This document shows, in pieces, positions 8,921 to 16,900 of a DNA stretch of 32,092 bases; positions within the stretch are counted from its first letter, which is position 1; every line of letters begins with the position of its first letter. Source of the stretch: Porticoccaceae bacterium (GTDB lineage Bacteria > Pseudomonadota > Gammaproteobacteria > Pseudomonadales > Porticoccaceae); contig JAQWYJ010000051.1 in the NCBI GenBank assembly GCA_029254005.1, forward strand, positions 1 to 32,092, in the 5' to 3' direction. Below the pieces are notes generated by a model. The model was given only the letters and a program-made list of their open reading frames with translations, did not search any database and was not told where the DNA came from. The translations under genes were made by a program, and so were the position numbers.

Positions 8921-9078
8921 ACTGTTTTTTACGCCATAAAACAGATGAAAAGTAATCTAGCAACTTTTCTGAAGAGACGCTTTATCATCATCCTCATCCC
9001 TATCAGCTTAGAACTCTGGCTTGCCCGCCAAGATTCGTACCTTGTTAGGTTTAAGCGAGTACATTGTTTACCTAAACC

Positions 9079-9195
9079 TTAGACATTATTATAAGTACTA
9101 GCACAATCACTCAGCGATATTTGGCGTTCTGCAGGATTGTTAAGAATAATACCACCATCAAAATCAGTGACAATTGACAACCCTAGTGGCCCTCT
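9079..9195 (-). pseudogene. Possible histidine-kinase ATPase-domain remnant (C-terminal end)
   Basis: A 38-codon open stretch ending in TAA reads RGPLGLSIVTDFDGGIILNN followed by PAERQ. GLSIV and GG-I-L-N match the G2 box and last strands of the HATPase_c domain of sensor kinases (usual form GLGLSIV...GG.I.L.N), with several residues between them apparently deleted. It abuts the stop codon of the Sel1-repeat gene, which occupies where the rest of a kinase would lie. No start codon is assigned. The match is short, so this is a tentative relic rather than a gene. Confidence 0.35.
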
Positions 9196-9197
9196 GA

Positions 9198-10391
9198 CTA
9201 GTCACAAAATTGAAACGCAGACGCCAAACATTCTTTAGCGAGAGCTATTCCTTTGGCTACATCACCTGGAGCCATGTTCGCAGCCAGCTTCTGTAGATTA
9301 AAAGATGCTCCAGATTGGCCTGCAGTCTCTGCAATCGAATACCACTGATATGCTTTAATACTATTTTTGGGTGTACCCTGGCCATAGCGATAAGCATAAG
9401 CAATATTTAATTGCGCCAAGCCATATTGCTGGATAGCAGACTTTCTCAGCCAACCGAAGGCTTGTGTATCGTCTTGTTCAACTCCCTGACCCAAATGGTA
9501 CATAGATCCTATGTTTTTCTGCGCAATAGCATCGCCCTGCACAGCACTTTTCAAATACCATTGAACTGCAGTCTCATAACTACGCTCAACATAACGTCCG
9601 TTAAAATATAATATACCAAGATTGCGTTGTGCTACTAGATCGCCAGCACTGGCTGCTTTTTCTGACCATTCTAGAGCTTTAAGGCCGTCTATAGCTGTGC
9701 CAATACCATTCAAGTACATCTCCCCAAGTCGAGCCTGAGCGGCCACATAACCTTGTTCGGCAGCTCTGCTAAACCACATAAATGCTTTATCTAGATCTTG
9801 GCCAAGAAAAGACGGATCAACATAAATAGAACCCAATTCGAACTGCGCCCTCAAATTTCCCTGTTCGGCTGCTCGAAGGAACCAGTTAGTCGCCTCTTCG
9901 AGATTTTGTTCAAAAGCCACGCCAGTAACTAGGTATTCACCCACTCGAACTTGAGCGTCTACAAGACCCTGTTCCGCAGCGGATAACATCAAGTTAGCTA
10001 TGTCGGCTTGATTACTTGGAACTACCTTACCCTGTTCGTACATCAATGCTAGGTTATACTGAGCTTGGCCAAAGCCTGCTTCAGCCGCATCAGCATAAAA
10101 TTTTTCGGCTAATCGGTCATTCTCAGGGATCCCCAAGCCTTTTTCGTACATTTTGGCTAACTCAAACTGGCTCATAGTATGTCCCTGCTCAGCAGATTTC
10201 GAAAACCAGTTGATAGCTTCGTTGTTGTCCTGAGCAACATCTTTTCCAGAACGATAACTCGTTGCCACACCAAACTGCGCCTCTGGATCTCCGCCTTGAG
10301 CATTTTTTAGCATTGCTTCAAAGTCTGCGGCCGTAACTACACCACTTAGCGCTAGCATCATGGATAAACCCATTAATAATTTTTTACTCAT
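9198..10391 (-). CDS. Periplasmic Sel1-repeat protein
   Basis: A 397-residue protein with a signal peptide (MSKKLLMGLSMMLALSGVVTA, cleavage near AADFE). The remainder is a run of about ten Sel1-like (TPR-related) repeats of ~36 residues, seen in recurring AEQG...AQ..LG.(M/I)Y..G...(D)..A..W(F/Y) patterns such as SAEQGHTMSQFELAKMYEKG and AAEQGYVAAQARLGEMYLNG. Such solenoids mediate protein-protein contacts, in many cases in envelope signalling or assembly; the partner is not shown here. The C terminus ends in a Cys-containing tail (CLASAFQFCD). The start ATG has no Shine-Dalgarno of its own and is overlapped by a 9-codon leader ORF that does. A sigma70-like promoter lies at 10446-10473. It is divergent from the M64 peptidase gene, 252 bases away. 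Confidence 0.9.
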   Translation of the reverse strand: MSKKLLMGLSMMLALSGVVTAADFEAMLKNAQGGDPEAQFGVATSYRSGKDVAQDNNEAINWFSKSAEQGHTMSQFELAKMYEKGLGIPENDRLAEKFYADAAEAGFGQAQYNLALMYEQGKVVPSNQADIANLMLSAAEQGLVDAQVRVGEYLVTGVAFEQNLEEATNWFLRAAEQGNLRAQFELGSIYVDPSFLGQDLDKAFMWFSRAAEQGYVAAQARLGEMYLNGIGTAIDGLKALEWSEKAASAGDLVAQRNLGILYFNGRYVERSYETAVQWYLKSAVQGDAIAQKNIGSMYHLGQGVEQDDTQAFGWLRKSAIQQYGLAQLNIAYAYRYGQGTPKNSIKAYQWYSIAETAGQSGASFNLQKLAANMAPGDVAKGIALAKECLASAFQFCD

Positions 10392-10413
10392 AGTAACGTG
10401 CGGTTAGGTGCAT
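10384..10413 (-). promoter_or_regulatory. Short leader ORF overlapping the Sel1 gene start
   Basis: A 9-codon ORF (MHLTARYYE, stop TAA) starts six bases after a strong GGAG Shine-Dalgarno (10420-10423). Its last codons overlap the first codons of the Sel1 gene in another frame: TATGAGTAA contains both the Sel1 ATG and the leader stop. The Sel1 ATG itself has no purine-rich site upstream, so ribosomes probably load at the leader and reinitiate. Inference only. Confidence 0.45.
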
Positions 10414-10445
10414 GTTTGTCTCCAAAAAATTAACTACATCCCTTC

Positions 10446-10473
10446 ACTATACCCTGTTGAATATTTTGGACAA
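10446..10473 (-). promoter_or_regulatory. Putative sigma70 promoter of the Sel1 gene
   Basis: On the minus strand, -35 TTGTCC and -10 TATAGT are separated by 16 bases. A start about 7 bases further on would give a leader of roughly 25 bases before the short leader ORF at 10413. Confidence 0.45.
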
Positions 10474-10643
10474 CTCATATAGTCCCGTGCCTTCGAGTGA
10501 TCTAACATTCGCTATAGATTAAAATATTTATGTTTTAGGTTGAACGATCTTTTTTTATGTAAAGAAATAGTGACAATACCATTAATCTCTGTAACATTTT
10601 ACCCACTAGAACGTTAATACTTATATCAAAAGTCCTAATACAG

Positions 10644-12701
10644 GTGATTATGGCTACTCTACTATGCAAGACCCCATTTTTAGCTAAGCTTCGCATCGGC
10701 GTAATTTTTATATCTGTACTTTTGGCCAATGGGAGCAGTGCAGAGACAGATAAGTACCCAGTTAGTGATCGCCAAATCCCTAGTTTAACTAATCAAAAGC
10801 CATATCTTCTGCCAGACAAATTCTCTAGTGAAAAGACTAACCTCTCTGTCACCCCTATTGGCGATATAAACCCAGCTAATCGAATCACATTGGCAATTAT
10901 TGGTGATGGTTATATCGAAACTGAATTAACTACTCGCTATCAACCTATGGTTGATTCAACGCTAGATTATTTTTTCAATAATAAGCAAAAAACGGCTCCG
11001 TATCCTCGTTATAAAAATTTTTTCAACATCTACCGGATAGATATTTCAAGCAATGAGTCAGGAGTGGATGACTTAACTAATAATGTTTATCGTGACACCG
11101 CTCTGGGCGGCGAAAATGGATGTACCGACTACACCATTGGTATTTGTGGGGCAAATTGGTCCCTTGTGCATAGCGCGTTTAGACAAGCAGAACGACTCGG
11201 CTCATTCACTACAGATTGGCGTTTAGTAATGCTCAATGACAATTCCTATAACGCTGCAGCTCATTATCCTTCGGAGGGGCCATTACCGATCTATTCTGCG
11301 CATTATACGGGGCAATGGGACATGCGAGATATTGCCCTGCATGAGGGCGCTCATGCCTGGCATTATTTAGCTGATGAATATGGCGGTAATCCGGCCTTTT
11401 ACCCTTACTCAGAACCCAGCGAAGTGAATGTAACCACGAATTCTAATGGTACCAAATGGTCGAATTGGCTAGGTTTTACCATGCCAGATAGCTCTATTGT
11501 TGGGGCTTACGAGGGCGGTCGTTACTATGATCGCGGAATATATCGACCAACTGAATCAAGTAAGATGAATGGTGGCCCCGGCAATTGTCACTTCATTGGT
11601 AATAAATGTGGTCATAATGCCATAGCCATTGAAAAAATTATTCTAGACATCTATACCTTAGTAGACCCGATAGATTCATACACTGATAATGGTGAAATCA
11701 TCAGAGATCCAAAGTCCATTTCAATTGAAGTGATAGACTCAAACGTCATCCTTACAAATTGGTACATAGATGATCAACTTGTGCTAGAAAAAGCGGATAA
11801 CAGCATAGACATTGGTAATCTTATTTCTAGTGCTGGTAGCTATCAGATTTCAGTTAGAGCCTGGGACGAGGTAATTGACCATGCTTTCTCGGACAACAGC
11901 AATCCAAGTCCATTAGATTTTGTACGTAAAAATCTGGAGTCGTTGGAGCAGACTATCACATGGAGTATCGTCTTAGATGACAACGATAATGACCAAATTA
12001 TAAATATTAGCGACAATTGCGTTGATATTCCTAACAGTGACCAATTAAATACTGACAGTGACGAAGAAGGTGATCTCTGCGATCCAGATGATGATAACGA
12101 TGGCGTCGATGATCATGAAGATTCATTTCCAAAAGATCCCTTTGAATATGTAGACTCCGATGGCGATGGTGTGGGTGACAACAGTGATGTCTTCCCAAAT
12201 GACAGCTCAGAGTCAGTAGATACAGATGGAGACGGCCAAGGTAATAATGCTGATGCGGACGACGACGGCGATGGTGTTACTGACGAGCAGGAGCTAGTTG
12301 ATGGAACCGATCCGCTCAATCGATTTTCATGTATCAGCGACTGCTTTACCTTTGACATTGATGATAATGAGCAAACTCAAGCGCTCACAGATGGAATCTT
12401 AGTGATCCGCCACCTGTTCGGACTATCTGGTGAGTCCCTTATCAATGATGTTATTGCGCTAGATGCCGAGCGAGAATCTGCAGATGATATCATTCAATAT
12501 CTCACAGACGCAGACTCTGAACTTGACATTGATGGTGACGGAAATACGGATGCACTCACTGATGGTTTATTGCTATTACGATATCTATTCGGCATCCGCA
12601 GCGATGGTTTAATAACCGACGCTGTAGCGCCAGATGCGCAAAGAAAAACCGCACAGCAGATTGAAGAATACATTGACCTGCGAATTCTAACCAAAAAATA
12701 A
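10644..12701 (+). CDS. Secreted M64-family metallopeptidase with thrombospondin-3 repeats and paired EF-hand module
   Basis: A 685-residue exported protein. The start is GTG at 10644; an ATG two codons later (10650) is an alternative. A signal peptide covers about residues 1-33 (LRIGVIFISVLLANGSSA). Residues about 78-330 match the M64 (IgA peptidase-type) domain: ITLAIIGDGY near 81, then the zinc motif HEGAHAWHYLADEYGG with H233, E234 and H237, and D244/E245 in the family's LADEY string. Cysteines at GNCHFIGNKCG may form a disulfide. Residues about 445-562 are thrombospondin type 3 repeats (DDDNDG, DSDGDG, DTDGDG, DDDGDG with SFPKD/VFPND linkers). Residues 571 onward are the two EF-hand-like modules. 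The catalytic residues look intact, so an active calcium-stabilised extracellular peptidase is likely; substrate unknown. It is divergent from the Sel1 gene. Confidence 0.88.
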   Translation: MIMATLLCKTPFLAKLRIGVIFISVLLANGSSAETDKYPVSDRQIPSLTNQKPYLLPDKFSSEKTNLSVTPIGDINPANRITLAIIGDGYIETELTTRYQPMVDSTLDYFFNNKQKTAPYPRYKNFFNIYRIDISSNESGVDDLTNNVYRDTALGGENGCTDYTIGICGANWSLVHSAFRQAERLGSFTTDWRLVMLNDNSYNAAAHYPSEGPLPIYSAHYTGQWDMRDIALHEGAHAWHYLADEYGGNPAFYPYSEPSEVNVTTNSNGTKWSNWLGFTMPDSSIVGAYEGGRYYDRGIYRPTESSKMNGGPGNCHFIGNKCGHNAIAIEKIILDIYTLVDPIDSYTDNGEIIRDPKSISIEVIDSNVILTNWYIDDQLVLEKADNSIDIGNLISSAGSYQISVRAWDEVIDHAFSDNSNPSPLDFVRKNLESLEQTITWSIVLDDNDNDQIINISDNCVDIPNSDQLNTDSDEEGDLCDPDDDNDGVDDHEDSFPKDPFEYVDSDGDGVGDNSDVFPNDSSESVDTDGDGQGNNADADDDGDGVTDEQELVDGTDPLNRFSCISDCFTFDIDDNEQTQALTDGILVIRHLFGLSGESLINDVIALDAERESADDIIQYLTDADSELDIDGDGNTDALTDGLLLLRYLFGIRSDGLITDAVAPDAQRKTAQQIEEYIDLRILTKK
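12354..12692 (+). repeat. Paired EF-hand-like module (C-terminal) of the M64 peptidase
   Basis: Module copy 1 starts at 12354 (DIDDNEQTQALTDG) and copy 2 at 12525 (DIDGDGNTDALTDG), again 57 codons apart. Copy 1 is the most diverged of the six in the window: loop position 9 is Gln rather than Asp. Copy 2 keeps the full acidic loop and the LLLLRYLFG helix. Confidence 0.8.
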
Positions 12702-12789
12702 AAGGTTAAGATACTTTTAAACAAAGCCTATTTTTAGACGCACTAACCCTTTAAACTTGAAAAGCATTCATTGAAAACGGGATTTCAGC

Positions 12790-13197
12790 ATGGCTATTAA
12801 AATTGAACACCATTTGTTATTTAGCGCCGATGAAGTGTGGAGAGTTCTTGGTACACCAGATCGAGTCGACTGGGTTCCCGGCGTAAAAAGTTGCTTATTT
12901 GATGGTGAAGTCAGATGTCTTGATCTTCCCGGTGCCGGAACTATTAAAGAACGTATCTTGTTACGAGATAATAGCATTCGACGAATAGAGTACTCTTGTT
13001 TTGAATCCCCAGGAGCGCTGTTATCTCACCATGCTAGCATGCAAATCATTGAGTCTGAAAATGGTTGCACACTTCACTGGGAAGCTAATGTGGAACCCGT
13101 AGAAATCGAAAATTTTGTAAAACCCAGCATGCAAGGATCATTGGATCAGCTAGAAAAAGTACTGAGTAGCGAACGCAATAAGGCACTAAAGGAATAG
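12790..13197 (+). CDS. SRPBCC (START-like/polyketide cyclase-type) protein
   Basis: A 135-residue soluble protein with the SRPBCC fold pattern: an opening strand (IKIEHHLLFSADEVWRVL) leading into a D-x-V-x-W-V-PGV segment, central strands (GAGTIKERILLRD, IRRIEYSCFES) and a long C-terminal helix (MQGSLDQLEKVL). Members bind hydrophobic small molecules in a deep cavity and include coenzyme-Q-binding, cyclase and stress proteins; the ligand cannot be told here. No signal peptide, so cytoplasmic. The length fits the family. It lies 88 bases after the M64 gene on the same strand and is convergent with the serine hydrolase gene at 13314, so it may be its own transcription unit. Confidence 0.75.
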   Translation: MAIKIEHHLLFSADEVWRVLGTPDRVDWVPGVKSCLFDGEVRCLDLPGAGTIKERILLRDNSIRRIEYSCFESPGALLSHHASMQIIESENGCTLHWEANVEPVEIENFVKPSMQGSLDQLEKVLSSERNKALKE

Positions 13198-13313
13198 TCG
13201 ATAACACACCGCTATAGTCAAGCTGTCTAAATGAAAAGGCTGGTCAGTCACAACACATGGTTACAAGCAAAAACTTGCATCAAAGACGCCATCACTCGCC
13301 CTCCTGATACCGC

Positions 13314-14519
13314 TTAAATTAATGAATACAGCGCTTTTGACAAATTATTTGCAGTTTTATAAAGATCCGCAGACTGGTGCTGTTGATTGTTGAAAAACGA
13401 AAATCCAAGCTTTTTGTCCACATCACCAAAGGCAACTGCACCACCTACGCCGGTGTGGCCGAACATGTTCTTTTGACGACCAATAGGTGTCAACGGCGCA
13501 TTGATCATATGGCCTAAACCAAAGCGATAAGGCAGCCCAAATAAAACCATATCAGGTCCGCTCGAATGAACTTGACGCAGTAAGTCAATCGTCTTTAACT
13601 GAAGTACATCTATACCATCTCGACTGCCGCCGGTGCTTAATATGCCATACAACTTTGCTAGAGAACCGGCTACCCCATGACCATTTGCAGCAGGAACTTC
13701 AGCCATTCGCCACTCATTGCTATTCACAAAACTAATATCTTCAAATAGGCTAGCATCAAAAGCGATGGCGTTGTGATTTTCCATAACAGCATGTTTAACA
13801 TCTTTGAGCAGCTGCGGTAGCAAGAAATTGGGAATATAACGTAGCAATGAAAGCTGTGTAAAAGATGGCAAGGATTCTAGCAACAGCGTATCTGCGCAAC
13901 GTGACAGGTCTGACTCTGCTAATCCAATAGTAAAATCAAGCCCCAAAGGACTAGCAATTTCTTCTCTAAAATAAGTCCCCACTGAACGACCATCAATACG
14001 TCGAATCACCTCACCAACTAACCAACCGAAGGTAATTGCGTGATAGCCCTGAATACTACTTGGCTGCACAAATGGTGCTTGATGTGCTAATAAATCAGTA
14101 AATCTGTGCCAGTCCTGCCATTCATTCTGGGGAATATCATCCTGAAAGCCAAACATGCCAGCTCGATGACACATCAAGTCTAAAATAGTGGTATTTTCTT
14201 TCCCATTGCAACCGTATTCTGGCCAGTAAAACGATACGTTTTGGTTAATATCTAGCTTGCCTTGTTCAATTAATTGAGCCGCGCAAATAGCAGTTATACC
14301 TTTGGTTACTGACCATACGTTAACAAGTGTGTCTTGTTGCCACAACTGTGTCCGTTTTGCATCTTTATAGCCGCCCCACAAATCTACTACCAACTTACCT
14401 TCGTGCTCAATCGCAACAGATGCCCCGACTTCAAACTGTGATTCAATAGACTGCCTAAAGACTGTCTCGATTTTACTGAAACAAGGATCACAAAAACCAG
14501 ACACAACATTACTAACCAT
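13314..14519 (-). CDS. Serine hydrolase, beta-lactamase/esterase (EstB-like) family
   Basis: A 401-residue protein of the class C beta-lactamase-related family (PF00144). The nucleophile motif SVTK is at residues 70-73 (S70, K73), the conserved Tyr motif GYHAITFGWLVGE places Y159, and the third motif is FGHTG with H355, where beta-lactamases have KTG. An HTG/HSG third motif is typical of esterase-like members rather than true beta-lactamases. LMCHRAGMFG is the usual LLxHxSG signature. No signal peptide is seen, so it is probably cytoplasmic. The AGGGA ribosome binding site fits the ATG. It is the last gene of a five-gene operon, 19 bases after the metallo-hydrolase. Carboxylic-ester hydrolysis is the likely activity; the natural substrate is unknown. 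Confidence 0.88.
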   Translation of the reverse strand: MVSNVVSGFCDPCFSKIETVFRQSIESQFEVGASVAIEHEGKLVVDLWGGYKDAKRTQLWQQDTLVNVWSVTKGITAICAAQLIEQGKLDINQNVSFYWPEYGCNGKENTTILDLMCHRAGMFGFQDDIPQNEWQDWHRFTDLLAHQAPFVQPSSIQGYHAITFGWLVGEVIRRIDGRSVGTYFREEIASPLGLDFTIGLAESDLSRCADTLLLESLPSFTQLSLLRYIPNFLLPQLLKDVKHAVMENHNAIAFDASLFEDISFVNSNEWRMAEVPAANGHGVAGSLAKLYGILSTGGSRDGIDVLQLKTIDLLRQVHSSGPDMVLFGLPYRFGLGHMINAPLTPIGRQKNMFGHTGVGGAVAFGDVDKKLGFSFFNNQQHQSADLYKTANNLSKALYSLI

Positions 14520-14538
14520 AGTTAAAATCCCTAATTGA

Positions 14539-15543
14539 CTATTGCAACCAAATAATCTCCCCAGGCACGGGAGCTATAAAAAAATCATCTTGCAGCCCTT
14601 GTTCTAGCAATACTTCAGCCAATTTTTCACGAGGCTCTTTTATCGGTTCATCAGTTAAAATAAATGTACCCCAATGCATCCCAAATGATTTTGGCACTTG
14701 TAAGTCTAGAGCAATCTGGACAGCCTCAGCAGGATCAACATGTTGGTTTTTCATAAACCATCTTGGACTATAAGCTCCTATAGGAATAAAAGCGAAATCG
14801 GGCACCCCAAGACGTTCTCTAGTTTCAACAAAGTCCTCTGAATAACCGGTATCTCCAGCATGATAAAGTGCCAATTTTGGATGCTTCATAAACCACCCGC
14901 CCCACCAACTGCTATTGCGACCACTCAGTGCGCGCGCAGACCAATGCTGAACAGGCGTAAAAGTAAAATCAGTCTCACTAACACGCAGGTTCTGCCACCA
15001 TCTACGTTCGGTGACCTTCCTAAGGCCTGCACGTTCTAATAAAGCTTTATCGCCCTGAGGAACTAAAATTATCAAATCAGGGTTAATTTCTTGCAGCGCC
15101 AAAAGACTTGGTATGTCTAGATGATCATAATGATTATGACTTATCAGTACCACATCAATTTGAGGCAATTCCACTAATGGTATCGATGGCGGAATAAGTC
15201 GTTTTGGACCCGCCCAGCCAACTGGTGACGCACGCTGAGAAAAAATTGGATCGGTAACAATTGTTAGGTCACCATTATTTATAAGAAAAGTAGCATGTCC
15301 GATCCAAACTGAATAATGACTGGCCTTGGCAGGCAAATCACGCCATTGATCAGATACCTCGATAGCCTCGGGCTGAGGCGGCGAATCTTTAGTCCAACGC
15401 CACTTTAAAAACTCTTTAAAACTCTTCGGTGACGCCATTGGATCTGAATTATTAAAGTTCTCTGCCACACTACAAGACTGTGCAGTAAACGAAAAAAAAA
15501 CAATCGAAGCTACAATAATGATATGTTTTTTAGAAAAAAGCAC
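14539..15543 (-). CDS. MBL-fold metallo-hydrolase, NAPE-PLD-like
   Basis: A 334-residue zinc hydrolase of the beta-lactamase-fold group related to N-acyl-phosphatidylethanolamine phospholipase D. Visible motifs are GHATFLI near 82, TDPIFSQRASPVGWAGPKR at 97-114 (typical of this subgroup), the metal motif HNHYDH at 136-141, TPVQHWSAR, YHAGDTGY, and MHWGTF near the C terminus. The N terminus has a hydrophobic segment followed by AQSC, so it is exported, possibly as a lipoprotein, although the lipobox lacks the usual Leu at -3. The start is GTG, chosen because a very strong GGAGG lies just upstream. It is 25 bases after the Asp-box lipoprotein gene, within the five-gene operon. A lipid or phosphodiester substrate at the envelope is plausible. 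Confidence 0.88.
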   Translation of the reverse strand: MLFSKKHIIIVASIVFFSFTAQSCSVAENFNNSDPMASPKSFKEFLKWRWTKDSPPQPEAIEVSDQWRDLPAKASHYSVWIGHATFLINNGDLTIVTDPIFSQRASPVGWAGPKRLIPPSIPLVELPQIDVVLISHNHYDHLDIPSLLALQEINPDLIILVPQGDKALLERAGLRKVTERRWWQNLRVSETDFTFTPVQHWSARALSGRNSSWWGGWFMKHPKLALYHAGDTGYSEDFVETRERLGVPDFAFIPIGAYSPRWFMKNQHVDPAEAVQIALDLQVPKSFGMHWGTFILTDEPIKEPREKLAEVLLEQGLQDDFFIAPVPGEIIWLQ

Positions 15544-15568
15544 AGTCCCTCCTCCCCTGTATTTAATA

Positions 15569-16864
15569 TTAAAAAGACTGGAATTCTGAAAGATCTAACA
15601 TTTTAACATGCACTCTTCTCATGTCGCTATCACCCCCCGTCCAGGCCATCACTGCTACGTCGCCTTCCAGAACTAGCTGCGGCAACCCAACTTGACGTAA
15701 GAAGTTTACATCAATAACTCTTTTCATTGGACCAAGTACTCCTTGGCGATCAATGTAGCGCAAGTTCAACCCACCGGAATCTCCTCCGTCAGAGGTTACC
15801 CAGCTGACTACAAATCCTCGTTTGTTATCCGCAGCAAGCCCTATTTGACCCACCACATGCGCACCTTGATCTACTATGATCGGGTCTCTAAACTGAATTG
15901 TATCCTCATTTGAAAGCGCAAATTTGACCTCACCAAAACCTTTTGCTTCAGTGTACCACCCTACTCCTATGGCTTTATTGATGGATACAACGGATGGTCC
16001 GTTTACTGGACAACCGGCAATTTGCCAATCATCCTGAGCAACTCTCAGTGATCGACTCCATCGACCAGAATCTAATAATGAAAAGTGAATATCTCTGATT
16101 TCATTTTTACTACGATTGCGAAATACTGCGACGGCACCTAAGTGAGTTTGAGCAATATCTGTTTGACAACAGTCGCACACCAATCCATCGACAACTTGCT
16201 CCTGATAAAGAGAGCCATTGGCCTTAATTTTAGTCGAACGCAGCGTCATACCTCTGACATTATTTGTTATGGAGGGAGACGGATGGGACAAATGACCATG
16301 TCCCGCAACCATTTCTCGACCATCTAACCACACAGCGCCAATATCTTCACCTTCAGCAAAAAAACTAACGAACCCGTGCTCACTATCAGTTCCATCGGTG
16401 TGAGGTCTAAATGGCTCATTCCACGTGACCCCATCGTCTGTTGATAGGCTCATCCACACATCATAGGCAAATACTTTAGAATCTGTCATCACCAACCAAT
16501 GGGCGGCCCACAGGGTCTCTGTAAGCTGCACAACAGAGGGAAAATCTGCTCGATTAACCAGCCAATCATTACCTTTAGCAACGGTTGTCACGGCACCCCA
16601 TTGATTATTTTGCCGCCGCGTAAATTGAAGAGCTACTTGATCATTTTCGGTTTTCATCCAACTCAGGATTGCATTACCTTTTTGATCAAGACTGAGATTA
16701 GGAAATACCGAGTTATTCCCTGCGGGGAAACTCACACTAAGATCCAACTGGTTATCGAAAACATCCTCTAAACAAGCACTTAATACCAATGACAGAGTGA
16801 CTATGAAAACAACATTTAGACATCTGTGATAAATACTGATCATGCGTTTTATACTCAAATTCAT
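15569..16864 (-). CDS. Asp-box (sialidase-like) repeat lipoprotein
   Basis: A 431-residue protein with a lipoprotein signal: a hydrophobic stretch ends in LSAC with lipidated C31. The mature part is rich in short beta strands and has a clear Asp box, STDDGVTW at 141-148, so a six-bladed sialidase-type propeller is likely. A VCDCCQT string at 229-235 is striking, being three cysteines within four residues, and could bind metal or form disulfides. I do not see the arginine triad well enough to call it a sialidase. No good Shine-Dalgarno precedes the ATG; a second ATG lies seven codons in. It sits between the DDAH-like gene (36 bases upstream) and the metallo-hydrolase, so it is probably cotranscribed. 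Role: unknown envelope binding or hydrolytic protein. Confidence 0.75.
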   Translation of the reverse strand: MNLSIKRMISIYHRCLNVVFIVTLSLVLSACLEDVFDNQLDLSVSFPAGNNSVFPNLSLDQKGNAILSWMKTENDQVALQFTRRQNNQWGAVTTVAKGNDWLVNRADFPSVVQLTETLWAAHWLVMTDSKVFAYDVWMSLSTDDGVTWNEPFRPHTDGTDSEHGFVSFFAEGEDIGAVWLDGREMVAGHGHLSHPSPSITNNVRGMTLRSTKIKANGSLYQEQVVDGLVCDCCQTDIAQTHLGAVAVFRNRSKNEIRDIHFSLLDSGRWSRSLRVAQDDWQIAGCPVNGPSVVSINKAIGVGWYTEAKGFGEVKFALSNEDTIQFRDPIIVDQGAHVVGQIGLAADNKRGFVVSWVTSDGGDSGGLNLRYIDRQGVLGPMKRVIDVNFLRQVGLPQLVLEGDVAVMAWTGGDSDMRRVHVKMLDLSEFQSF

Positions 16865-16900
16865 TTAAATAGTAAGTACGTAGAAGACGCCAGACCCGCG

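Noticed and set aside
12113-12358. Ser/Pro-rich ORF on the minus strand
   Set aside because: It is the mirror of the Asp-rich thrombospondin-3 repeats of the M64 gene; the composition is an artefact.
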